Below are positions 1-10,450 of a DNA stretch of 64,000 bases, one piece after another. The DNA is from Apricaphanius iberus. Taxonomy: Eukaryota > Chordata > Actinopteri > Cyprinodontiformes > Aphaniidae. Under the pieces are notes generated by a model. That model saw nothing but the letters and a program-made list of their open reading frames with translations. It was not told the origin of the DNA and made no database searches. Where the stretch lies: NCBI GenBank assembly GCA_028564705.1, contig JAPXFQ010002081.1:248001-312000 (forward strand). The letters run 5' to 3'. Made by a program: the position numbers and the translations under genes. Position 1 is the stretch's first letter. Each line of letters starts with the position of its first letter.

Positions 1-450
1 TGATCATTCAACAGCCAAAGTATGCTCTCGATAAAATGTCCAAAGTTGCGAGAACAACATTTGCACATGCCTTCAAGAGCCAACTAAATATTCAAGAACT
101 GTATGAGAACATGAAGCCTACAGCAAGAAAGTTTCTGAAATTATTAGAAGCGAGTCCTGCTACACAAGCTGAAAGCCAGAGTCTGCGGTACTTACAGCAG
201 TATATCAGAGGGCTGGATCAGGCAGGTCTCAGAAAGTTTCTGCGATTTACAACTGGCTCCAGATGTGCTTTGTATTAATAAAATCGAAGTTCTCTTCACA
301 TCTTTAGATGGAGTAACCCGGCGGCCAGTAGCACATACCTGTGGTCCAGTCCTAGAGCTACCTTGGACATACTTGTCTTTCCCAGAGCTGCGTGTGGAGC
401 TCGACAACATACTGAGCAGCAACAGCTGCTATGTCATGAACATTGCGTAA
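1..450 (+). pseudogene. HECT-like E3 ubiquitin ligase C-terminus (G2E3-like TE family), 5' end outside the window
   Basis: The frame is open from the window edge, so this is the 3' part of a longer gene. The first 80 residues from Met at 36 end in the block GLRKFLRFTTGS. A second frame (265-450) then continues with CINKIEVLFTSLDG, RRPVAHTCG and LELPWTYLSFPELR. Together this is the C-lobe of a HECT-type ligase of the G2E3-like kind that is multicopy in fish genomes. The catalytic cysteine would be the TGT at 340-342 in HTCG. The two halves are offset by one base near 258-264, so the copy is frameshifted. HECT enzymes carry ubiquitin on this cysteine and pass it to substrates. The neighbour is a convergent integrase gene on the minus strand, and I infer, without proof, that both belong to one transposon. 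Confidence 0.6.
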
Positions 451-2165
451 AAGTGCAGATGAAGTCACTATTGAAACCTTTTTCAGAAATGGAATGAATG
501 TGCAATGATAAGTCTAAAATGTTTTAGTGAACATGTATTATTACTATGTAACATATTCCAGAAGAAAACTTTCCATTTGACTTGTAAGAATAAGGACTAT
601 ACGATATCAGAAAGATGTACACAGGCAGTGTGACACTTTAAAATTAATATTAAATCGATTTTCTTATTGCTGTAAATGAAGACAAATCAGTAATAGAGAA
701 AGAAGAGTGGTTAAAATAATACCCCAACAACATTGTAAAAGACAAGCATATATGGTAGCATTGATACTGTAGATATAACGCTTTTCAAAGGGAGACAGTT
801 TAAGTTTAAAGTATGTGCCTATATCTCATAAATTTTTTTCAGGGCATTATTTTTTCTTTTATGTTTGTTTCTGATTTAATATCCATTAAGCTAATGTCCT
901 GGACAAGATTGTCTCATGTTCTCGTGTGAGATTTGTGATTTCACCTTCTAAAAATATCTGCATATTGTTCTAGTTAGTTATCATCTTGAAGGCATGAACC
1001 TCCTTCCAAAAGGGTCTTTCAGAGCACTTTTTAAATGTACTTCTTAGGTTTGCTGTCAAATGCATTTTGTAATAACACTGAATATGTTAAAAAATTCTGT
1101 GGGAAAAAGACATAGTTGTTGGTCTGATGACCAAAAATACTTTATTTTGTGAAGCGGTGTGACCAAATTGTTCATTAATAAAAGCACATGTTGAACATAA
1201 TCAGTTAGAGCTTTATTTTAACTAATTTTACCACATCCAAATCAGATTAATCATAATTTATAACTTACCTTAGTGCTCAGTTACAGATAACTTTAAGGGA
1301 AGTTTGTTGTTAGACATGATGAAAAGTATATTTTATCCATTTACTGAACAGTGGTGAGGTTTATGAATTTGATGTCATTTACAGAATTTGCGTACTGTAT
1401 GATAGATTTTATAATGCAAAAGTGAAATTCAAATATTTTTATCCCATTGTAGTGTAATTGTGTTTAAGACTCTTAATAAAAATGAGAGAGATTCCTTTAA
1501 GCATTTGGAGGTTTTCATAAAAGTTGAATCAATCATACAGAAGAACAGTACAGATCACAGTGAATGCTGGAAGCTGCCTCCTCCCAGCTCAAATGAAAAT
1601 AAGAATTTATGAAGTTCAGCAACCTTGCCTCTATGACATCTGAAGACAAAACTATTCTCTCAGGGTGGGGATTTCTCAGGATGAAGGCACCTGGCTCTTT
1701 AGCTGGGAATAAGTGGATCTTGATAGATACAAAACAATGGCAATACCTTGGGTAAAATCGTAACACAATTAAGAGAAACTCTCAAAACTAAGTATATAAG
1801 AAGAATCAATTTTCTCAGGCAGTGAGGTTTTCTCTAACCTCGATTCCCATGTGAACTCAACACCTGTTTTCTGGCCCATCTGCTCTCAGTGTTAATAATA
1901 CTAACAGATGAATCATAATAATAAATTTCTCCATCACAGTAGGATTAAATTAGTGTAGTTTTGGAATTTACATTTCTAAATATGATACAAAGTTCAGGGG
2001 AAATGGATTATACCTAGGTTTACATCTTGTTAATGTTCAAATACTGTACATGCCACAGAATATACTTATAGTCATACACAACGTAATGCCAAACAGCAAC
2101 ATTTTCAAAGTTCTTCCCATGAGGATAATATATGAAGAGGCAACAGTTTTTTTTGTAAGCCAGTG
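451..2165. other. AT-rich non-coding stretch (3' UTR/intergenic of the convergent pair)
   Basis: No convincing coding sequence. Several AATAAA-type signals occur (for example near 1180 on the plus strand) that could end the HECT-like transcript. The short open frame at 1533-1766 (minus) has no recognisable motif and I do not call it. Confidence 0.4.
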
Positions 2166-3441
2166 TCACATTTCTGACAGGTTTGTACGTATGCAAGCTC
2201 TTAAAAATAAGTACATTTCAATTGCTTCATCTGGTGTGGATGGTGCATGGAGAACGTTGTCAGACATCAAAAGGCAGGATAGTGAGAAAACTGTCTCATC
2301 ACATGTGTATGGTCCTCTCTGAAGACAATGTGCTTTGCATGTTTCCACTGCTTGTTCAGAAACTTGTTGAAGATGATTTTGTCCACCAAAAAGCTCCGGA
2401 ATGGTGTACATCATGTAGGGTCGGCCACTTGGAGCAATCACATTTCTGCTCTGACGAATGATGTGGGTGTTCCACAAGTGAGCGATATTTTGGAGTTCTT
2501 CCTGAAAGGCAAGCAAAATTTCTTAACTACATATTCTGGGTTTAAAAGCATATCAATATCATAGATTATTTTCTCTCACTTAAATAAACACACACACCTC
2601 AATGATCTTCAAACAGGTAAAAAGAACCAACTGCTTATTCAAGAAGTCTCCCGTAAAGTGATCTGAATCCTTCAGTTTTTTGAAAAAGGTTCATCCAGTA
2701 CTGTGCATGGTGTTTCCTTAAGAAAGCCCACCAGCTCTCTATACGCTGGTTGTGGATGCTGGATCCTAAAATGAAACAATTTCTAGCAAACCCGTCATTG
2801 TGATCAAGGCGTAAAAATCTTTGCATGTCTTCCATTATACCATTCTCTGTCCCCATGTCTGTACGAATTCTGGTAGCAGTACCCCCTATTTTCTCCACTT
2901 CTGAAATGAAATAACCAGCAATAACTTTAGGATTACTGTTTGTGGAGTACGCATAAAGCCAGACAACCATCATTGAGAACCCATCCACAGCCCCATTCAC
3001 ACAAACTCCATATGGCTTCAGTTTATCATAAGAGTCCACATGCCAAACAAAGTTTGGCCCAGGATTGTGATATAGCCGACGTCTGAGTCGATTACGCTGT
3101 CTCAACTCAACACCTCTGGGATCCGGAATTTTCAGTAGATGTCTTACTGTGTTCTGGGTGACAACAAATCCCTCTTGTATGCATCTAAGATGTTGCAGTA
3201 TGTATCCATGAAGTTTACCATGTGTTTGCAGCTGTTCCATGAGAAATGATGCAACAACAAGAACGTCACTTTGGTTTTTTCTTCTGTGAAGCCTTAGTGT
3301 TGACATAATCCTTCGAAGTGTCCGAAGACTAATCACTATGCCATCAACAGCGCTGAGTGAGAGCAGTATTTCTTTGTGCTTTAATCCCATTGAAAAGTAA
3401 GTCTTAATTAAAGAATGCAAATGTCCTCTATCTGCATCCAT
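2166..3441 (-). pseudogene. DDE integrase core of a multi-exon transposase gene (two 3' exons, one frameshift)
   Basis: The protein begins MDADRGHLHSLI. Residues 1-60 look like a helix-turn-helix (ISLRTLRRIMSTLRLHRRK), followed by an integrase (rve) core. The acidic triad is visible: D136 in WHVDSYDKLKPYG, D195 in RTDMGTENG and E235 in NQRIESWW, with 39 residues between the last two. The frame stops at 2635, but shifting one base inside the GGG near 2650 reopens it (GDFLNKQLVLFTCLK) up to a donor GAG|GTGTGT near 2597. The next exon begins after TTTCAG near 2508 with EELQNIAHLWNTH and ends at the stop at 2166. The same gene has SAM-like upstream exons at 4412-4523 and 6290-6376. It would cut and join DNA as a transposase. 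Candidate superfamilies are IS3EU or another integrase-type group; that label is a guess. Confidence 0.75.
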
Positions 3442-3499
3442 GATTGAAGTCAGTCAGTGGTTTTCTTATTCCACTCAAAATCTTCTGGTAAGAATCTTG

Positions 3500-3562
3500 T
3501 CACAGTAGAGCGGTCAAGGCTGGACAGCCATCACCCATGCGTTCACCCTCAGAGATGTCAAT
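3500..3562 (-). pseudogene. Degenerate duplicate of the SAM-like second exon
   Basis: After an acceptor-like TTTATAG, the minus strand reads IDISEGERMGDG, in the same phase and with the same start (IDIS...RM.D) as the exon at 4412-4523, and both contain GTGACA(A/G)GATT further on. This copy reaches a stop (TGA) after about 20 codons. It looks like an internal duplication of the exon that decayed, about 0.95 kb downstream of the better copy. Confidence 0.4.
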
Positions 3563-3639
3563 CTATAAACACAACACAGTTTTTGTTATTATTTTTTTAT
3601 TATTTTTAAATAAAAGTTAAATTAACAGTATTTAACTGA

Positions 3640-3717
3640 TATTTTTAGAAAGTGCCTTGAGATGACATCTGTTGTGAATTGGCGCTATATAAATAAAGTA
3701 AATTGAATTGAATTAAT
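3640..3717 (+). repeat. 3' tail of a fish LINE/SINE (GCGCTATATAAATAAA...TTGAATTGAATT)
   Basis: The segment ends in TGAATTGGCGCTATATAAA followed by short TTGAA repeats, the familiar 3' end of dispersed fish retroposons. No coding part is present, so it is a heavily 5'-truncated insertion within an intron of the integrase gene. Confidence 0.5.
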
Positions 3718-4411
3718 TAACTTTTACACGCAATGAGCACCGGTTTCTTTTTCTTTAAAAAAGAAGAAGAAGAAGAAAAACAGATTGTAATAGGGTCAAG
3801 TCTAAAAATTCAAAGTGATCTTTGAAAGTTTGGGTATTAACTCAGATACAGTACCAGTAAAACGTTTTGACACATTTTTACGTTTGAATAAATGGGAAAT
3901 GGTATCCAAACTTTTGGCCGGTACTATTCATACAAAATATAAAATGTGGAACAGTACATTGTTTTCTCAGTATCTTTGACAGATTTTTGATAAAGCCACC
4001 TTAAAACTCAGTAGTTCACCTTGTGTAATGTTTTTATATGTTAGGTAAAGGTACTTTTTTCTATAATCATATTCTTAGAAGAATAGTTGTTTATAGTTGT
4101 TTTTCTGGGGCTAGGTCACTTGAAAATCCAGACAATGATAACGTACCTACAGTGAAACAGTAAACTCTAATAAAAATGTTGTATACTAAGATTATTTCTT
4201 TTTCTAAGTGGTTTTAAAGACCTGAAGTTGATTTTGACTGTGTACTAAGAATGTTTTAAAGCCAAATAACCATTAAGATTGCTCAAAACTATTTTAATAT
4301 GTAACCCTCTGGTTAAATGGAATATAATTAATTAATACATATAATGGATCACTAAATAAAACAAACTAAATGTATGAAGTTTGCATGTCTGCTGCTGTGC
4401 ATCTCTCCCAC
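3718..4411. other. Intron of the SAM-integrase gene
   Basis: AT-rich and without open frames; it lies between the exon at 4412-4523 and the integrase exon. It holds a short AGAAGAAG run near 3763. Confidence 0.4.
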
Positions 4412-4523
4412 CTTTTCTTTGGTACTCAGAGCAAAATCTTCGTGTGGCAATCCTGTCACCATAGGTGGGAATGTATTTGGCCAAGCTGTTGTCATCCATT
4501 CTTGCAATTGGTGATATGTCGAT
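4412..4523 (-). CDS. SAM-like exon 2 of the integrase gene
   Basis: On the minus strand a TCTAG acceptor precedes IDISPIARMDDNSLAKYIP, then TYGDRIATRRFCSEYQRK, then the donor AAAAG|GTGGGA. The exon is 112 nt and starts in phase 0, which matches the phase-0 end of the exon at 6290-6376. The pattern (M.D..LAKYIP.YGDRIA...FC) is the second half of a SAM-like helical domain, usually a protein-protein interaction module. It has no stop or frameshift. Confidence 0.55.
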
Positions 4524-5136
4524 CTAGAAAAACAATATATTTATAATTATTTCAAATAGAAAACATGAAAAGTAACTGTTTAAAACTAAACAGTGGTTTA
4601 CTGTAACTTGCATGATTGTTTACTTTCCATATTCTTAAAAAGCAAAAAAACAAGACAGCCTATGGCAGTGTGTGTGCATGTTAGTGCCAGCTACTTCACT
4701 TGCAACGTGCAGGTGCACCTATCTTAATGCTGTTTTCCAGTATCTGCATGGGTCAGGATGGTACATTAGCAAATGAACCACTTCACTGGACATTAGTGAG
4801 TTATACAATACACTGCCACTCAATGAAAGAATATAAATATAGTATAAAATCTAATACAATGTAATTATGAAGTCTGCCTAAGTAATAACAGGACAAGAAA
4901 ATTATACCGCTATATTTTTATTACATTTTACATTATATAACTATGAGAACATATTTTATTAATATGTTCATAGACTAGCTAAAGATAGATGAATAAAATA
5001 AAAGTCCAATAATATAATAAAAATAAAGAAATACGACACTGTAAATGTCTATAGAAGCAAAATATTGAATGTGAAAAAAGTGGCACTTTTTAAATAAATC
5101 ATCCATCAGGGGGTTAACATGACTTTATGTAGCTTA
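4524..5136. other. AT-rich intron sequence of the SAM-integrase gene
   Basis: No coding signal on either strand. This is the part of the large first intron left of the hAT-like insertion. Confidence 0.35.
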
Positions 5137-6097
5137 TAGGGATTGGAGTCTTACAACATCTCACGATTCAATTCGATTCCGATTCTTGGGGTGAGGATTC
5201 GATTCAGAAACGATTCTCGATTCAAATCTATTTTTTTTTCATAATCAATACTCTTTCATTCATCATTTGTGTTTGTAATACACACAACTTGATCTGCCAA
5301 GTGTCTGTGATGAAGTGAGCCATGAATGTAATAGGGCATCAACACAAAATGGATTTTACAATCTATGTTGAGAGAAGGGAACTGGTTCAAAAGTAACAAG
5401 ACATGAAATTGCAACTGGACATCCAAGACCTTTTAAACAAAATTTCTAGTCTTGAAAAAAAAATGCTGATCTACTTTAAGAAGAAAAAAAATACAATAAT
5501 ATGTATTTTTTTTGTTCTTTGGTACGTAGTAGAAAATACATTGAACATATTTAGTATGCACCAAATGTCGCTTATCAACCATCATTAAACATAAATGTAT
5601 GGCTTATGTTATTATTTTCATTGCTTTTGTTAGACATTTTAAAAGTCCTAACGTTATTGAACTCAGCATATATTTCGGACTTCCTTGAAAGCGCCACAGG
5701 TGTGCAGCGCTGCTGGATGTTTATGTGTAGCTTAGAAAGAAAGATCGTTCTTATATTCTTGCAGATTTATAAAATAAAAATAAATAAAAACTTTAGCCAA
5801 ATGTGTCATTAGCATGGAGAAGACCTTTTAGACGGCCCAAACATTTACCTTCAGCAAAGACGGGGCGGCTGGATTTCTCTTTCGTCTTTCAGGCTAGCGC
5901 TAGCTAGCCAACGGCGCATCAGACCTGTCAGTGCGACGGTGCCCGTTGCATGACAAACACTACGCGAAACGAAAATGTAAAAAGGTTCAGAAAACATATT
6001 TTTTGAGAGTCGATTCTCAAACATTTCGGATCTATTCTGAATCTTGTTAAATAGGAATCGAGATTCAGACGTGAATCTGTTTTTCCTCACACCCCTA
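5137..6097. mobile_element. Non-autonomous hAT-like transposon with GATTC-rich ends
   Basis: The left end starts TAGGGATTGGAG and continues with repeated CGATTC/GATTCGATTC words. The right end, read on the minus strand, starts TAGGGGTGTGAGG and continues with GAATC/CGATTC words. The flanks GTAGCTTA (5129-5136) and GAAGCTTT (6098-6105) match at 6 of 8 positions, consistent with an old 8-bp hAT target duplication. No transposase frame is present; the 135-codon frame at 5851-6258 crosses the right boundary and is not a gene. It sits in intron 1 of the integrase gene. Confidence 0.55.
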
Positions 6098-6289
6098 GAA
6101 GCTTTCCCCGTCATTGAGTAGGATGAAAGTAAAGCGTATATGAAATCAAAGTGTATTTCATTCAAAGCTATGTCTCGTTCAAAGCTATAGTTGGTACCAC
6201 AGTTCACTGCCGGGCCATTCAGTAACACAGAACTGTGTTGAATCGATGCTAAATTCATGTAGGCTAAGTGCTCAATAAGTATGACTTAC

Positions 6290-6376
6290 TTTATCAGTCC
6301 CCAGAGTTGAAATACGTTCCTCAGACAGATTTCGAGATCTTAAAAAGGCATGAAGCGGCTCCGATTTCGTCTCCAT
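6290..6376 (-). CDS. First coding exon (SAM-like) of the integrase gene
   Basis: ATG at 6376 opens METKSEPLHAFLRSRN followed by LSEERISTLGTDK, then the consensus donor GATAAA|GTAAGT at 6290. The 29 codons end in phase 0. Helix-loop-helix text with LSEE.I..L..DKID running into the next exon fits a SAM-like fold. The start lies only about 70 bp inside the palindrome array at 6449-6575, so transcription would begin in or beside that array. Confidence 0.55.
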
Positions 6377-6448
6377 ATTCTTCCTCCATTCATTCAAGAC
6401 GAGAATAAACCTCCCACGGGAAGGTGACATTTTTACTGTACTAACCTA

Positions 6449-6575
6449 TCACGTTATAATGAGATAACCTTTCTCGTTTAAACGAGAAGATATTGTTGTT
6501 AGAAAAATATGTATATCTCGTTATAACGAGAACGTTTCTCGTTATAACGACTTAGGTTTTGTCGTTATAACGAGA
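6449..6575. repeat. Array of five 16-bp palindromes, consensus TCTCGTTATAACGAGA
   Basis: Copies lie at 6449-6464 (variant), 6472-6487 (TCTCGTTTAAACGAGA, itself a perfect palindrome), 6516-6531 (exact), 6537-6552 and 6560-6575 (half-exact). Spacings are irregular (7, 28, 5 and 7 bp). The array lies just upstream of the first integrase exon. Such sub-terminal arrays are often transposase binding sites; that role is inferred here. Confidence 0.8.
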
Positions 6576-7280
6576 TTCAGCTTCAACATTAATTTCATGG
6601 CTGTGAAAGCTCAACGCTTCCATAGTTTAGCACCTCTAAAGAACAAAACTAATGATTTGCTAAAATAATTTTTAATTTCTTCTTTTCATCCAGTTTGATA
6701 GTGAGGAACATAATTATCTGAACAATTTGGGATTGTCCAAGAAATTATGGAGGGGTCAAAAATTCACATTGCATGACCATCTCCACTGTGAGAGCATTTT
6801 TTTAAATTCACTTCCTGGAGCTGCTGGAACAATAAAAATAATTTCAACAGCTCTAATATTAGTTCATCATCATACAAATCAGACAATTTAATTCCTGTGG
6901 AGTGTTTTGGATGTGTTTTATTTTTCATGTATTTACACTCGTGTTTCTTTTTTGTTTGTTTTTACACAATCCTTTGTCCCTGGTCTTAGCAGAGATATCC
7001 AGGAAGCTGTTTACAGGACAGTAACAGAGACGTGAGAAAGATGAACCGACCAATAAGCTGTTTTTGTGTCTCATTATTTATAAAATATTGATAAATATAA
7101 CTGATGTTATATTTTAGATGTTTTTAATGCATTGAGTTAAACTAGAATCTTTATGGTAACAGGTTCAGTAGAAGCCCAGATTTATGTGTTTCAGATTTGT
7201 GTGTTCTGTCATTAACAGACAGAAGAAATCCAAGTCAGCATTACTTATTCTTTATCTACTGTATCACTGTGTCATTTCAG
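6576..7280. other. AT-rich stretch without a recognised gene
   Basis: An acceptor-like TTCTTTTCATCCAG near 6690 precedes about 80 bp that could be an exon on the plus strand, but the reading is too short to name. Nothing else stands out. Confidence 0.3.
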
Positions 7281-7411
7281 GTGCAGTGTGACCTGTGCAG
7301 ACAGAGGGTTCACATTGGTTGTGCAGGAGTTATTACTTACTATTTATGTACAAAGTGTGTGAAGGTTTATACTCGAAGTTTGTTTAGTTTATTTCTAATA
7401 AAGTTTGTTTG
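7281..7411 (+). pseudogene. Terminal exon with the C-terminal half of a PHD-like zinc finger
   Basis: A pyrimidine-rich acceptor (GTCATTTCAG, ending at 7280) is followed by VQCDLCRQRVHIGCAGV and YYLCTKCVK. The CxxC...HxxC...CxxC spacing is that of the last part of a PHD finger. The frame runs on to a stop at 7412, and AATAAA lies at about 7398. The first half of the finger and any partner domain are not visible upstream, so this is a gene remnant or the last exon of a decayed element. PHD fingers usually read histone tails. Confidence 0.4.
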
Positions 7412-8211
7412 ACATTGAGTCATTGTGTCATTCTTCATTCAAGCATATTCTAATTAAGATCTTCAGAGCATTTATGTGGATGAATCCGCAGGCCATTCTG
7501 TATTATACTATACACCCTCTCCATGATGTCCTGACCAGCCAGAGAAGCAGCTGCAGTGAACAATCTTGTAGATGACGAGATCCATCTTTAATGAGTGTGT
7601 ATGAGTACTGGATGGAGTGAATGTCTTCCATCTGTGCTAACCATGGATATTTAACATAGGGTATATTGATGGTTTTTAGTTGGTTTTGAGTTATTTGTGT
7701 GTGCTACTCACATTTATAGAAAAGGTAGGATATTCTGATTTAAGTTGTTGTTTTTGGGTTGCCGTCACTCTAGTTTACATTGTAAGACAAATGGATAACA
7801 AATTAAAAACTGCTTAAAATTGAATGTGCATTTCTATTCATGTTTAATTTCAACCATTAACAGACCGAGTCAGGGTCTACAACACGGATATTAATATTAA
7901 CTGTGGAGCACGAATCAAACATAATCCACACGTGACAGTAGGCTATGTATTCAATATTTTAAATTAATAAGTATTATAATAGCCTAACTGTGGGTGCTGA
8001 ATCCTGCAGTGATTGGTCCATGTTGCTTAGTGCTGATCCTGATGATAAGGGCAAAGGTCCGACAAGAACCTGGAATGACTTGGCTGGGTTGACATTGTTA
8101 TTTTGTAAATAAATGGCAAGCAGACATTGGTATTTTGCTGAACTTCTTTGCGAATAGTTTACCATGTCCCCAGGACTCTATCATCATTACTTTTTTTTTG
8201 CCCTCAAGTGA
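7412..8211. other. No gene seen
   Basis: AT-rich DNA with only short, motif-free open frames on both strands (for example 7974-8165 minus). Confidence 0.35.
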
Positions 8212-8478
8212 CAGATCAGATATTTTATTGCCAGGCTATAAACACTCCAAAGTGCTTCAAATCTCTTTTCAACTCCAATTTGGGCCACATCGAGAGGTGG
8301 TTTTGAATCCGTTTAGAATCTGATCTTTTCAAATGCGACTGCATTCCAGATACATTTGTGTGAGTACGGCTCCCATTTCTAAGGTGATGGCGCTATTTAC
8401 AAATGAATAGATGCAAATTGTAGCCATAAGGGTCGTCAGTTTGGACCTAACGGTTATTTGACACTGGGCAAGACTTCA
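8212..8478 (+). repeat. Left copy of a ~270-bp direct repeat
   Basis: From ATATTTTATTGCCAG through CAGTTTGGACCTAA to GACACTGGGCA, this matches 10451-11296 with roughly 95% identity by eye. The two copies are about 2.2 kb apart and flank the coiled-coil pseudogene. They may be LTR-like ends or a local duplication. Confidence 0.75.
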
Positions 8479-8546
8479 CCACCACCACCAGAGCCACCCC
8501 CACCCCTCATAATATATAGACATGTTGTTATAGACAAAGGTACAGT

Positions 8547-8575
8547 ACCAGACCTTCTACAAAGGAAGGTCTGGT
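8547..8575 (+). promoter_or_regulatory. Perfect 11-bp stem, 7-nt loop hairpin just before an ATG
   Basis: ACCAGACCTTC (8547-8557) and GAAGGTCTGGT (8565-8575) are exact inverse complements. The hairpin ends 4 nt before the ATG at 8580 of the spliced pseudogene, where it would sit in the 5' UTR. Confidence 0.5.
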
Positions 8576-8579
8576 AACC

Positions 8580-9530
8580 ATGGAAGCCAGATGTTTCTAC
8601 AGAGCACCCTCTGTCAGAGCCGCCAAGACTCTCTTCCCTTGCAACGAATACAAACCTCGAGCCGTGGTGAAAAAACGGGTAGGCCTACATTTTTTAATTT
8701 AGCCTACATGTTATTAGACTCTAGGAAAATCAGAAGTTACTTGTGCTGTCCAGTAATGTAATATATTAAACAATGTTACAGCCTAATGTCTTTGCATTGT
8801 TTCTGTTGCAGACCCCAGGTAAACGTCCGCCAGCTTCATCTTTGCGTCAAGGCACAGCAACGCGTCTCGTTACAAAAAAAGCGGTAAGTGTTATCCTTTA
8901 TTGTATACAAGTGTATAATCAAGCCAGGCTTTTCTCCATTTAAATATAGGCAGCGATTTCCAAGATGCTGCTGTGTGACGATAAGGACTGGATGGCTAAT
9001 ATGGAAAGCCGTCTAGCCTCGAGGACAGCGGATCTTACAGCAGAACAAGCTCGAGTAGCTCAGCTGCTTACTGAAAATGCACAATTGAAAGCTGACCTGT
9101 CAGCCAGCAGAGCGGAGACAGACAACCTCTGACAAGAGATGCAGGGGCTCAGAGAGACCAGTCAGAGCGTGCTGCTCATACAAGAGATGATAACTGAGAT
9201 TAGAGCAGGCTTAGGAGACCTGCATTCGGCTCTACTTATGGCTCACTCTACACCCGCACCACATCTAGATGGTTCAGTGTTGTCAGATTTTGAGATGTCG
9301 CCATTGGCCCTTTCCCCTTCCCCTTCCTTCAATGACAGCATCCAAATTCCTCGGCAATGCGCAGATCTGAGCTTGCGTCATTTTGGACTAGAAGACCATG
9401 CTAGACTCCACTTGGCACACTGAAGCGACACTTTCCTGGCATGGACAGGGGGAAACTGAAAGAGTGTGTTGACAAAATCCACGAATTCCTCCGTACAACA
9501 CTCAAGAATGCCAAAGGATTTACTCTATAA
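8580..9530 (+). pseudogene. Three-exon basic/coiled-coil protein of unknown family
   Basis: Exon 1 (8580-8678) encodes MEARCFYRAPSVRAAK and ends CGG|GTAGGC. Exon 2 (8812-8883) follows TTGCAG, encodes a basic TPGKRPPASS...VTKKA stretch and ends GCG|GTAAGT. Exon 3 starts at 8950 after AATATAG. All junctions are phase 0, which supports real splicing. Exon 3 reads AAISKMLLCDDKDW, then a heptad-like segment (LTAEQARVAQLLTENAQLK), but has TGA at 9130-9132 and again at 9421. A frame offset by one base continues RHFPGMDRGKLKECVDKIHE to a stop at 9528, loosely like the start of a BEN-type domain. The protein would be about 210 aa. I do not recognise the family. It lies between direct repeats and may belong to a mobile element. 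Confidence 0.5.
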
Positions 9531-10450
9531 TACTGTAACTTACTGCACATTTTAATACTGTAACAATACATTTTTCTTTTACTTTAGTATTTATTTATAC
9601 TTATTATTTTTTAATTAAAAAAAACCCTTCTTCTCAGACTGACTTCATCTTTAGACCTGTTCTAATATAAGGAGTAGAAAGCACAAACATGTCTGTTAAA
9701 GTGTACATAGGCTATCTGACATTTTTACAATAGGCCTACCTAATATTACCGGAAAATACTAAAAGGGCAACCTTGTTTTTGTTGCCTGTGGGCTAATGGT
9801 TAATAGGCAAATGCGGAGCCATAGAAAAAGAGTTGCAACACTCTTTGAAGTCGCCACCATTCGTGTTCATAAATGGGATAGACAGCAACGAGTGCGTTAT
9901 TTAATGTAAAACATGAGTGTTTGTTTTGTACAATTGGTCTGGAAATTGAACATTTTATTTTTTATTTTGGTCCCGGAAAGTGGGGTAGCCACTGGCCTTG
10001 TGATCTAATGAGCTAAACCATTAATGAAAGCAAAAGAAACCTAAAAAACACAGTCATATGCCTCTTGATGAAATAGGCTAACAGACACCTTCATAAACAA
10101 TAACAACTTTTATTATGAGACTGCGTGTTGTGAAGCTGTCAGCCATATAAAAAAGATGTGCCTAATATTAGTTAGAGGCATTTCTCTCTGTTTCTTTCCA
10201 TGTTTGTAGTCTGTGCTTGTTCTCCCATAGCATCAAACATAACTAGTTAATAAACGGGGCGTTTCATCTAGATATTAACAGGTAAAGTGTTTTCTGAAAC
10301 AGAAGAAGATTGGGGCCACTGCACATTTATACTGCAGTCTGATACAGATCACATTTTACTTATAAAGTAATTTGTAGTAGAAAGTGTTTCCATTGAAATG
10401 TTTTGTCTTTGTAACAATATTAGATTATTTTAGTCACCATAATAATGTTA
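9531..10450. other. No gene seen
   Basis: AT-rich sequence with no coding frame; probably the 3' UTR or interior of the unit between the direct repeats. Confidence 0.35.

Noticed and set aside
5851..6258. 135-codon frame (minus)
   Set aside because: It crosses the right end of the hAT-like element, so it is a chance frame.
6449..6575. CRISPR-like array
   Set aside because: The repeats are short palindromes with irregular 5-28 bp spacing in a vertebrate genome; they fit transposon sub-terminal sites.
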